A stretch of DNA of 6,437 nucleotides from Acidobacteriota bacterium (GTDB lineage Bacteria; Acidobacteriota; Terriglobia; Terriglobales; Acidobacteriaceae), in contig JAJXZK010000379.1 of NCBI GenBank assembly GCA_021780095.1, positions 1 through 6,437 of the forward strand, read 5' to 3'. Shown here piece after piece: positions 1 through 5,512 of the stretch (position 1 is its first letter; every line of letters starts with the position of its first letter). The translations under genes and the position numbers were made by a program. The notes beneath the pieces are model-generated. The model searched no databases, was not told the DNA's origin, and was given only the letters and a program-made list of their open reading frames with translations.

Positions 1-11
1 GTCGTAACTCT

Positions 12-374
12 CTAATTGGCGCGACTGACGGGCTTTTTCTGCCTGGGCTTTACGCCTTTTCCCCGCGCGACTTCCAGTCCGTGAGAGCTCTGCAGCTCCA
101 TCCAGTGATCCAGCAAAGACCGCTTGAAGCGCCAGCGATTGCCCAGCTTGAATGCCGGAATCAGGTTTTCCGAAGCGTACTTGTACAGGCTATCGGAACT
201 GATCCCGAGATAGTCTGCGGCCTGACGTATATCCATCACCTCGCGCGGCTCCCGTGGTGGCACGGCGGTTGGAGAGAGGGTGAGCGCGGCCCGGCGCTGG
301 TTGGCTCGGGCACCGTTCCCCGGCATAGTCGGAGAGCCGGAAAATGAGATCTTCTTGCGAACAGAACCTGCCAT
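12..374 (-). CDS. Excisionase-family helix-turn-helix DNA-binding protein
   Basis: This 120-residue protein carries an excisionase/MerR-like winged helix-turn-helix of the HTH_17 type at about residues 47-96. The visible core is DIRQAADYLGIS, then SLYKYASENLIPAFKLGNRW and a final WRFKRSLLDHWMELQ helix. About 46 basic, Pro/Ser-rich residues precede the domain, and a lysine/arginine-rich tail ends the protein, so a cytoplasmic DNA-binding role is likely. The target is unknown. I chose the ATG at 374-372 because GGAG (383-380) sits 5 nt before it. The frame stays open upstream to 650, but that part has no Shine-Dalgarno site and crosses a promoter and the neighbouring terminator. An internal ATG at 236 would leave only the domain. 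No integrase or phage gene is visible nearby, so it is more likely an orphan regulator than a true Xis. Confidence 0.8.
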   Translation of the reverse strand: MAGSVRKKISFSGSPTMPGNGARANQRRAALTLSPTAVPPREPREVMDIRQAADYLGISSDSLYKYASENLIPAFKLGNRWRFKRSLLDHWMELQSSHGLEVARGKGVKPRQKKPVSRAN

Positions 375-426
375 TTGCTCTCCGAACTCCTTGAGTCGCC
401 AACCGCAAAGGTGGCGCGGGACTTTG

Positions 427-455
427 GTTATAGGCCGTTTTTTTAGGGAATTCAA
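427..455 (-). promoter_or_regulatory. Sigma70-like promoter for the helix-turn-helix gene
   Basis: On the minus strand, TTGAAT (455-450) and TATAAC (432-427) are separated by exactly 17 bp. They match the -35 and -10 consensus at 4/6 and 5/6 positions. Transcription would start near 420, giving a leader of about 46 nt that includes the GGAG site at 383-380. The spacer contains a run of seven A residues. Together with the terminator at 632-664, this suggests the helix-turn-helix gene is its own transcription unit. Confidence 0.55.
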
Positions 456-471
456 CCTATTTCTTCGGCTG

Positions 472-483
472 TTTACCGGTAAA
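472..483. repeat. 12-bp perfect palindrome TTTACCGGTAAA
   Basis: TTTACCGGTAAA is a perfect 12-bp inverted repeat. It lies 16 bp upstream of the candidate -35 of the helix-turn-helix gene, where a dimeric regulator could bind. No second copy was noticed in the window. The assignment as an operator is an inference from position and symmetry only. Confidence 0.3.
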
Positions 484-631
484 ATGCGCAACTGCGCCGA
501 GGATCGGCACGAAAAGTACAACCGGATGGGGCAGCTTCCGGATTCCCCGCTGCTTATTGGGTTGTGGCGCCGCTGATTCCTGGGCACCTGGAAAGCTATT
601 TGGCAGCGAATGAAAATCGTTTGGCGGGGGT

Positions 632-664
632 AAAAAAACGACCAACCCATTGCAGGTTGGTCGT
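632..664 (-). terminator. Rho-independent terminator after phosphofructokinase
   Basis: CGACCAACC (639-647) pairs perfectly with GGTTGGTCG (655-663) around a 7-nt loop, and A638/T664 can extend the stem to 10 bp. Read on the minus strand, the hairpin is followed at once by seven T residues (638-632). This is the classic intrinsic terminator arrangement. It begins 30 nt after the phosphofructokinase stop, points the same way, and separates that transcript from the helix-turn-helix gene. Confidence 0.9.
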
Positions 665-693
665 CTCTCTAGCCGTAAACCACTGAATATGAA

Positions 694-1737
694 CTACTTC
701 TTGACGACTGCCTGAAGGCCGCTGGCGAGTTCCAGCAACTCATCCCCAACGATGCGGTTTTTCGCGATTGCGTCGGCCAGCGGAATGTCCGTGATTTCTC
801 TACCGCGAAGGACGACGATCCGGCCAAATTTCCCCTTATGCGCCAAATCGATTGCGGCAGAGCCGTAGCGGGTGGCAAGCATTCGATCAAACGCCGTCGG
901 GGTTCCACCGCGCTGGGTGTGGCCCAGGTTGACGGCGCGCGTCTCGAAACCGCTACGCTTCTCAATCTCATCCGCGACGTACTGGCCAATGCCCAGCAGG
1001 CGAGCATGACCGAATTCATCTACCACTTTGCCGTGTGTTGCGACTTCGCCGGTGGCCGGCATCTTGGCGCCTTCCGCAACCACAACGATGCTGAAATTTT
1101 TTCCGCGCGCCCGACGCTCCTTAATGCGGGCGATCACCATATCCAGATCGATCGGCTTTTCCGGAACCAGAATGGCGTCCGCCCCGCCAGCGATTCCGCT
1201 GTAGAGAGCGATCCAGCCCGCATCGCGGCCCATCACCTCGCACACAATCACGCGGCTATGCGCTTCGGCGGTGGTGTGGAGCCGGTCGACGGCCTCGGTG
1301 GCAATACTAACCGCGGTATCGAACCCGAAGCAGATATCTGTGCCGCTCAGGTCGTTATCAATGGTCTTGGGCACACCGACGCAGGGGACACCCTTCTCAA
1401 CCAGCGCATTGGCCACGCCCTGCGTATCGTCCCCGCCAATCGTAATCAGCGCATCCAGCTTGTTGCGCTGGATGGTGGCGATGCATTGCTCAATGCCGCC
1501 GGGCTTCTTCCGAACATTCGTGCGGGAGGTACGCAGAATGGTTCCTCCCAGCTGCAGGATTCCGGAGACGGTCTCAATGGTCAAAGGTGTCGTCTTGTCC
1601 TCCAGAACCCCCCGCCAGCCTTCCATGAAGCCGATAAACTCATCGCCGTAATGAAAAATTCCCTTGCGCACGGCCGCGCGAATCACAGCGTTCAGGCCGG
1701 GACAGTCCCCGCCCCCCGTCAAGATTCCAACCCGCAT
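694..1737 (-). CDS. pfkA: 6-phosphofructokinase, probably pyrophosphate-dependent type
   Basis: This 347-residue enzyme phosphorylates fructose 6-phosphate to fructose 1,6-bisphosphate in glycolysis, in the cytoplasm. Visible motifs are the N-terminal GGGDCPGLN phosphate loop (residues 8-16), GGDD (101-104), PKTIDND (123-129) with the catalytic-base Asp127, MGR (169-171), AEG (221-223) and LGHTQRGGTPTAFDR (271-285). With the chosen start, numbering in the centre coincides with E. coli PfkA. ATP enzymes have Gly at 104 and 124; this protein has Asp104 and Lys124, the pair associated with pyrophosphate use. A reversible PPi-dependent enzyme (Pfp, group III/mixed-substrate family) is therefore likely, although some relatives with partial signatures use ATP. 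The ATG at 1737 is preferred to the in-frame GTG at 1758 because AAGGAG sits 9 nt before it. The gene lies 119 bp downstream of the acyl-CoA synthetase and is followed by a strong terminator. No convincing promoter was found in the gap, so co-transcription is possible. Confidence 0.95.
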   Translation of the reverse strand: MRVGILTGGGDCPGLNAVIRAAVRKGIFHYGDEFIGFMEGWRGVLEDKTTPLTIETVSGILQLGGTILRTSRTNVRKKPGGIEQCIATIQRNKLDALITIGGDDTQGVANALVEKGVPCVGVPKTIDNDLSGTDICFGFDTAVSIATEAVDRLHTTAEAHSRVIVCEVMGRDAGWIALYSGIAGGADAILVPEKPIDLDMVIARIKERRARGKNFSIVVVAEGAKMPATGEVATHGKVVDEFGHARLLGIGQYVADEIEKRSGFETRAVNLGHTQRGGTPTAFDRMLATRYGSAAIDLAHKGKFGRIVVLRGREITDIPLADAIAKNRIVGDELLELASGLQAVVKK

Positions 1738-1746
1738 GATGCTTTT

Positions 1747-1752
1747 CTCCTT
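1747..1752 (-). promoter_or_regulatory. Ribosome binding site fixing the phosphofructokinase start
   Basis: AAGGAG on the minus strand lies 9 nt before the ATG at 1737-1735. The alternative GTG start at 1758 would place this site inside the coding sequence, so it argues for the shorter 347-residue protein. Confidence 0.75.
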
Positions 1753-1854
1753 CGACACGATTTCAATCGGTAATTGGTTTGTATCTATCGATTGTACGTC
1801 GGACAGGAGGGTGGGGAATGTGAGTCGGCGCGCGCCTGGAACAACCGGCGTTGC

Positions 1855-1870
1855 CGTTACGGGCGTAACG
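1855..1870. repeat. Short inverted repeat over the acyl-CoA synthetase stop
   Basis: CGTTACG-GG-CGTAACG forms a 7-bp perfect inverted repeat that contains the TAA stop of the acyl-CoA synthetase (minus strand, 1859-1857). No T run follows in the direction of transcription, so this is not a good intrinsic terminator, and read-through into the phosphofructokinase gene stays possible. Confidence 0.3.
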
Positions 1871-3662
1871 ATACATCTTCTTCATGGTAGAAGCGATCTA
1901 TCTCCTTCGCATACCGGCCCACCACGACGGGGCGCTTCAGCTTCATGCTGGGCGTCATTTCGCCAGAATCGACTGTCCACTCGTCGGCGACGACATGGAG
2001 GCGTTTCAGGGTTTCGAAACTGGCTAGCGAAGCGTTTACCCGATCGACAATCTGCTGATACAGTGCCATCACTTCAGGATGTGCAACCAATTGCTGGCGA
2101 TTCTCGGCGGCAAATCCCTTCTCCTTTGCCCAGGCCTCAAGCGCGGAGAAATTGGGAGAAATCAGCACGGACGCGAATTTCCTCTTGTCGCCGACCACTG
2201 CGGCATTGCCGACGAGGGGATCCGCTTTCAATTGATTTTCAATCGGCTGGGGCGCAATCAACTTGCCGCCGGAAGTTTTCAGCAGATCTTTCTTTCGATC
2301 CGTGATGTAGAGGAAACCATCGTCGTCGAAACGAGCCACGTCCCCGGTTAAAAACCATCCATCCGCGTCGAAACTTTCGGCGGTAGACTGCGGCTTATTC
2401 CAATAGCCTTGAAACACGGATGGCCCACGCAACAGCAATTCACCATCCACCGCCAGCTTGGCTTCGACGTTTGGCAGCAGCTTCCCCACGCTTCCCAGCC
2501 GACATGGCAAATGCGTGTTGAGCGCGACTACCGGCGAGGTCTCCGTTAGTCCGTAGCCTTCCTGGATGCGAATCCCGGCGTCCAGAAACCATCTAGCCGT
2601 GTCGAGACCGAGCGGGGCGCCTCCCGAAATAAACGTGCCCACGCGACCGCCAAACCCCTGCTGAATCTTGCGGAATACGAGTCGATTCGCCAGCTTCCAG
2701 GAAAGCTTTCCCGGAGTTTTTCCGGCCAGGAGCGCCGCTCGGTTCTTGCCGCCGCGTCGCAGCGACCAGTTCAGGATGGTCGAGGTTGCGCGCGACCCAT
2801 GAGCGCGGCGCATCACCTCCTGCCGAACCTTTTCGTAGACCCGCGGCACACCGACAAAAATCGTTGGCCGAACTTCTCCCATCGCCTGCTTCAGCAAATC
2901 GAACGGGGAGCAATAGGCAACAGTTGCGCCATGGCAAAGCAGCGCATAATCGACATGTCTCGCGGTGATGTGCGACAGCGGCAGATACGAGATGCAGATA
3001 TCCTGACGCCCCCATTGAAATGCGGCGGTCGAGAAGTTGAGGTTGGAGGCGATGTTGCCGTGAGTCAGCATCACACCTTTTGCTTCCCCGGTGGTTCCGG
3101 AGGTGTACATAATAGTCGCCAAATCATCCGGTTGAACATCGTAGGCGCGCCGGTCAAAATTGCTGTCACGCTCGAATTTTCCGCTGTTCGCGTTTGGACC
3201 GGGCATAAAGTCGCCAAACCAGACGGCCTGTGTGACGTCAGGAGCGTGATCCATGATGACGATGCGTTCAACCTGGGTCAGGTGTCGGAGCGCGGCGACC
3301 TTTTCATACTGCTGGGCACTCGAAACCACTGCGATGCGCGCTCCGGAGTCCGCGAGGATCGCGGCCACCTGCTGCGCAGTCAAGCTGGGGTAGAGCGGAA
3401 CATCCACCGCACCCAACGCCATGACCGCAAAGTCAGTGACGGTCCATTCCCAACGGTTTTCTGCAAGCAGCGCGACCCTGTCGCCTTTCACGATGCCCCA
3501 GCCGGACAGAGCGCCTGCGAACGCGAACACACGCGCATATAATTCACGCCCGGTGATCGGCTGCCACTTCCCGGCAGCATCCCGCCACTGCATCACCTGC
3601 TGGTCGCCAGCACCGCAGGCACGAAAAAAAACATCATTCAGCGTCTTCAGATCGAAAGTCAT
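1857..3662 (-). CDS. Long-chain fatty acid--CoA ligase (AMP-forming synthetase)
   Basis: This 601-residue protein belongs to the ANL adenylate-forming superfamily, in the long-chain acyl-CoA synthetase branch (COG1022, FadD15/FAA1-like). It would activate a fatty acid with ATP to an acyl-adenylate and then to acyl-CoA, for beta-oxidation or lipid synthesis. The motifs fall in order: P-loop YTSGTTGEAKG (186-196), LPLSHI (227-232), YGLTETSP (370-377), TGDV (439-442), the hinge DRKKDLLKTSGGK (455-467) and the C-terminal MTPSMKLKR (569-577). The likely catalytic Lys is 574. Length is normal for the family, and no signal peptide or membrane span is apparent. The ATG at 3662 is chosen because AAGG lies 5 nt before it; the open frame up to 3746 adds an unrelated-looking 28 residues and overlaps the candidate promoter. 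Chain-length preference cannot be read from the sequence; a carboxylic acid other than a fatty acid is a less likely substrate. Confidence 0.92.
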   Translation of the reverse strand: MTFDLKTLNDVFFRACGAGDQQVMQWRDAAGKWQPITGRELYARVFAFAGALSGWGIVKGDRVALLAENRWEWTVTDFAVMALGAVDVPLYPSLTAQQVAAILADSGARIAVVSSAQQYEKVAALRHLTQVERIVIMDHAPDVTQAVWFGDFMPGPNANSGKFERDSNFDRRAYDVQPDDLATIMYTSGTTGEAKGVMLTHGNIASNLNFSTAAFQWGRQDICISYLPLSHITARHVDYALLCHGATVAYCSPFDLLKQAMGEVRPTIFVGVPRVYEKVRQEVMRRAHGSRATSTILNWSLRRGGKNRAALLAGKTPGKLSWKLANRLVFRKIQQGFGGRVGTFISGGAPLGLDTARWFLDAGIRIQEGYGLTETSPVVALNTHLPCRLGSVGKLLPNVEAKLAVDGELLLRGPSVFQGYWNKPQSTAESFDADGWFLTGDVARFDDDGFLYITDRKKDLLKTSGGKLIAPQPIENQLKADPLVGNAAVVGDKRKFASVLISPNFSALEAWAKEKGFAAENRQQLVAHPEVMALYQQIVDRVNASLASFETLKRLHVVADEWTVDSGEMTPSMKLKRPVVVGRYAKEIDRFYHEEDVSLRP

Positions 3663-3726
3663 CGTACCCTTCTCATTCCATGGAAATACGCGAGAATTGC
3701 TGGTGCAATACCTGTGGGCAAAACCC

Positions 3727-3735
3727 GTTATATCA
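3727..3735 (-). promoter_or_regulatory. Candidate extended -10 promoter for the acyl-CoA synthetase
   Basis: TGATATAAC on the minus strand is an extended -10 element (TG, one base, then TATAAC, 5/6 to consensus). No good -35 is present 17 bp upstream, as is usual for this promoter class. Transcription would start near 3720, giving a leader of about 58 nt that holds a 10-bp palindrome TTCCATGGAA (3676-3685) and the ribosome binding site. The left arm of the inverted repeat at 3749-3758 lies where the -35 would be. Confidence 0.4.
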
Positions 3736-3738
3736 GAC

Positions 3739-3936
3739 TCAGGCATCGGGCTTGTGGGGATTGGCGTAAGCTCGCGAACTTCCGGCAGGGCCAGTTCCGG
3801 CTAGGCCGTAATTCGGGAGCACAATCACTTCCCACAAGCCGACTTGCCGGGACTGATCTGATTCCCAATGGGTTAAGTCCGCAGGCATGCGACAAACGCG
3901 ATTATTGATTGCGGTCCCATCAGTATTGACCGTCAT
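3739..3936 (-). CDS. Doubtful 65-residue ORF coupled to the protease stop
   Basis: An ATG at 3936-3934 overlaps the TGA of the protease-like gene in an ATGA arrangement and opens a 65-codon frame that stops 76 nt before the acyl-CoA synthetase. The product matches no family I recognise and has no clear motif, signal peptide or membrane segment; its C-terminal half is rich in Gly, Ala and Pro. There is no Shine-Dalgarno site before the ATG, so translation would depend on coupling. The frame also lies in a spacer full of inverted and direct repeats, which can produce an open frame by chance. I consider it more likely non-coding than a gene. Confidence 0.2.
   Translation of the reverse strand: MTVNTDGTAINNRVCRMPADLTHWESDQSRQVGLWEVIVLPNYGLAGTGPAGSSRAYANPHKPDA
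3749..3840. repeat. 10-bp inverted repeat enclosing a direct repeat
   Basis: GGCTTGTGGG (3749-3758) is the exact reverse complement of CCCACAAGCC (3831-3840), and a G-T pair plus an A-T pair extend the match to 12. The arms are 72 nt apart. Inside them, TTCCGGCAGGGCC (3780-3792) and TTCCGGCTAGGCC (3795-3807) form a direct repeat with 11 of 13 matches. The whole could be a small mobile-element remnant, a structured untranslated region or an operator region for the acyl-CoA synthetase. Nothing in the sequence decides between these. Confidence 0.5.
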
Positions 3937-3944
3937 TGACCGTC
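3925..3944. repeat. Perfect 10-bp tandem duplication ATTGACCGTC
   Basis: ATTGACCGTC occurs twice without interruption (3925-3934 and 3935-3944). The junction carries the TGA stop of the protease-like gene. With a single copy, the frame would gain one codon and then stop at another TGA, so the duplication only slightly changes the C-terminus. It may be a replication-slippage product or a junction scar. Confidence 0.7.
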
Positions 3945-4766
3945 TGGCGTAGACCGCTGAACCGCTTCGTTACGAGCCTGCATGAGAGCTGGACTGTAGA
4001 GAACCTCTAGAATCTTTTTCGCCGGAATCACTATGGACACTCCCATGTTCACGGCTTCTAATTGATCCGACTCAGAGAAGTCTACCGGCAGGTCCCAGTG
4101 ACCATGCATAAGCCCGAGCAAGTGGATTTGTCCCACTCCAGCAACGTGCTTAACCTGGCCCTGCTCATTGAAACCAGGCATCTTTACCGTGTTCCTGCAG
4201 AAAACTGGGGATCCACTCAGCCCTCCGATCGATCTGCCTTCAGCCAAATACGCTTCCGTTAGTCCGAATCTTCCAAGAGGCACTAGCTCCTTGGGAATCA
4301 TCGCAATGTTGCCAGTGCGAACAATTGGCATGAGTGTCGTACGACCGAAGTATCGGGTGAACAACCCCACCGAAAAGATCTCATCGCCTAGACCTATGTC
4401 GTATTCGTTGATTCGCGTTTCATCGGCAAAGATCTGAACGGGTATCGGGCTGATGTCATAGTCGCGGACTCTCGACGACGCAAAGGGAATGACCGCTACA
4501 TCAACAGAATCTGGTTCCTTGGGATGGAAGTACCACGGCACCCCACCATTCTTAACGAACAATGGTTTCCCGTCTTTGCCGTTGAAGCCAATGACAAAAT
4601 CCGCTCCAACAACATCGGCAACATGTTTAGCCGTTACGAGGTGGAGACAGCCGGAACACTCATCGTATGGTACTTGTACGATAAATGCTGTGCCAGCATA
4701 GCGAAGCGGGTCCGTGTCAAGGCTGACGAAACCAACGCTCTTGATTATCTCGTCTGCAATTCTCAT
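3933..4766 (-). CDS. Trypsin-like (chymotrypsin-fold) serine peptidase domain protein, no signal peptide
   Basis: This 277-residue protein has a recognisable chymotrypsin-fold triad in the right order and spacing: His48 in LVTAKHVAD, Asp89 in DSVDVAVIPF, and Ser184 in GLSGSPVF, which matches the GxSGxP active-site signature. A peptide-bond hydrolase is therefore plausible; the substrate is unknown. The N-terminus (MRIADEIIKSVGF) has no signal peptide and no membrane span, and there is no PDZ domain, so it is not a typical periplasmic DegP/HtrA and probably acts in the cytoplasm. The ATG at 4766 has GAGG 10 nt before it. Hand-counted 60-base samples of the gene are 48% and 50% G+C, against 65% in argR, which suggests separate ancestry. 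It stands alone on the minus strand, divergent from argR, with no obvious functional partner. An accessory or stress/defence role is conceivable but unsupported by context. Confidence 0.75.
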   Translation of the reverse strand: MRIADEIIKSVGFVSLDTDPLRYAGTAFIVQVPYDECSGCLHLVTAKHVADVVGADFVIGFNGKDGKPLFVKNGGVPWYFHPKEPDSVDVAVIPFASSRVRDYDISPIPVQIFADETRINEYDIGLGDEIFSVGLFTRYFGRTTLMPIVRTGNIAMIPKELVPLGRFGLTEAYLAEGRSIGGLSGSPVFCRNTVKMPGFNEQGQVKHVAGVGQIHLLGLMHGHWDLPVDFSESDQLEAVNMGVSIVIPAKKILEVLYSPALMQARNEAVQRSTPDGQ

Positions 4767-5001
4767 TGGTTAGGTTCCTCGCGCCGCCCGGCATCCTGGG
4801 CCTTCTCGCAGCGTAAAGCTAATGCTCCCTTCAAGGATAAATTCGTCCTTCAGTCTGAGGCAGACTAAACCGCTCCTTGAACGTGCTTAAGTAACGACAA
4901 TTCAGTAGGCCCTAAAAAACCGCCGTTCTCGCCATTCGCTTCCGGATGCTCTGTTGCTCGGAGATTCACTCGCCGGGTCAAACTTCTATCTCGATAAGGC
5001 G

Positions 5002-5039
5002 ATTGCATATTTATGCACAGGATTGTATTGTTATACACT
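5002..5039 (+). promoter_or_regulatory. Paired ARG boxes: predicted ArgR operator
   Basis: Two 18-bp sites lie 2 bp apart. Box 1 (5002-5019) has the core TGCAT-ATTT-ATGCA (5004-5017), and box 2 (5022-5039) has the core TGTAT-TGTT-ATACA (5024-5037). Both have perfectly complementary 5-bp arms around a 4-bp centre, the geometry of the known ARG box (TGAAT-4-ATTCA), with one substitution per arm. The centres are 20 bp apart, about two helical turns, as suits one ArgR hexamer binding both boxes. From memory, E. coli operators use a 3-bp gap and its argR operator 2 bp. The site ends 32 bp before the argR ATG and covers the candidate promoter, so it predicts arginine-dependent autorepression. Confidence 0.75.
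5003..5031 (+). promoter_or_regulatory. Candidate argR-argC promoter
   Basis: TTGCAT (5003-5008) and TATTGT (5026-5031) are 17 bp apart and match the sigma70 -35 and -10 at 3/6 and 4/6. Transcription would start near 5038, giving a leader of about 34 nt. The -35 lies in ARG box 1 and the -10 in box 2. The match is modest; TTTATG (5010-5015) with TATACA (5033-5038), also 17 bp apart, is an alternative that the boxes would cover equally well. Confidence 0.4.
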
Positions 5040-5071
5040 TGAATCAACCGCGCTTGGCGTGGAAATCGACC

Positions 5072-5512
5072 ATGAAGAACGAACGTCACAATGCGATTCG
5101 TCAGTTGCTGAGCGAGGGCCCTGTCGTCAGCCAGGACCAACTGCGCCGCAAGCTGGTACGGCGCGGATTTGACGTGACTCAGGCCACGCTCTCGCGCGAT
5201 ATCCACGACCTGCGTCTATATAAAGGACCGAACGGTTATGCTGTGCCCAACGGTTCCGCAGGCAATGACGACCTGCCATCGCTCGACGATGTATTTACGA
5301 ATTTTGGGCTGGCCGTCCGGCAGGCGACGAATCAACTGGTACTTCGCACGACGACGGGCAGCGCTCAACCGGTCGCCGCTGCTCTCGATCATGAGCGCAT
5401 TCCGGAGGTGCTGGGCACCATCGCCGGAGACGACACGGTCCTGATTATTTGCCAGGATCAGAAACACGCCAGCAGCCTCCGCCATCGCCTGGAGAATTTA
5501 CTCGAGGCATGA
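5072..5512 (+). CDS. argR: Arginine repressor ArgR
   Basis: This 146-residue cytoplasmic regulator binds operators when L-arginine is present and represses arginine biosynthesis genes. The N-terminal winged helix-turn-helix is visible at about residues 4-50, including SQDQLRRKLVRRGF and the recognition segment TQATLSRDIHDLRL, with the family's conserved Ser-Arg at 41-42. The C-terminal oligomerisation and arginine-binding domain has GSAQPVAAALD (96-106) and the hallmark GTIAGDDT (115-122), whose two Asp residues contact arginine in the family. Length is normal (about 145-156). The ATG at 5072 is chosen because it gives the standard ArgR N-terminus; the open frame back to 4946 would translate through the operator. 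Only a weak GTGGA precedes it, so initiation may be inefficient, which would suit a low-abundance repressor. The stop overlaps the argC start, implying one operon that ArgR itself controls. Confidence 0.96.
   Translation: MKNERHNAIRQLLSEGPVVSQDQLRRKLVRRGFDVTQATLSRDIHDLRLYKGPNGYAVPNGSAGNDDLPSLDDVFTNFGLAVRQATNQLVLRTTTGSAQPVAAALDHERIPEVLGTIAGDDTVLIICQDQKHASSLRHRLENLLEA

Larger units (their letters stand above)
4767..5071. other. Divergent intergenic region between protease and argR
   Basis: This 305-bp spacer separates two divergent genes. Its right part holds the paired ARG boxes and the candidate argR promoter. Its left part holds a small perfect hairpin, AGTCTG-AGG-CAGACT (4852-4866), that would lie in the leader of the protease transcript and has no T run. 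No convincing promoter for the protease gene was found. Frames open through the spacer are short or overlap argR, and are not supported as genes. Confidence 0.6.

Noticed and set aside
12..374. Evidence for an integrated prophage or integrative element from the excisionase-type protein
   Set aside because: No integrase, attachment-site repeat pair or phage gene is present, and this domain type is common in stand-alone chromosomal regulators.
375..650. N-terminal extension of the helix-turn-helix protein to 212 residues
   Set aside because: The extra 92 codons cross the terminator loop and the best promoter, while the ATG at 374 has a well-placed GGAG.
838..1773. A 311-codon plus-strand open frame opposite the phosphofructokinase
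   Set aside because: It lies antisense to a gene with unmistakable catalytic motifs, its product has no recognisable domain, and long antisense frames are expected in G+C-rich coding DNA.
1664..2305. A 213-codon plus-strand frame spanning the phosphofructokinase/acyl-CoA synthetase gap
   Set aside because: Most of it overlaps the two real genes on the other strand, and the Arg/Ser/Pro-rich product has no domain I can recognise.
2799..3542. A 247-codon plus-strand open frame opposite the acyl-CoA synthetase
   Set aside because: It is antisense to a complete adenylate-forming enzyme with all core motifs, and the predicted product looks like composition-driven sequence.
3663..3932. Possible tRNA or CRISPR array in the repeat-bearing spacer
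   Set aside because: No cloverleaf with a T-loop GTTCRA-type signature was seen, and the repeats are too few and unevenly spaced to be a CRISPR array.
4946..5071. N-terminal extension of ArgR to 188 residues
   Set aside because: The additional residues are unlike ArgR proteins and the codons run through both ARG boxes and the candidate promoter.
4865..5206. A 113-codon minus-strand frame across the argR 5' end
   Set aside because: It overlaps argR antisense and the operator, and the product shows no recognisable family.
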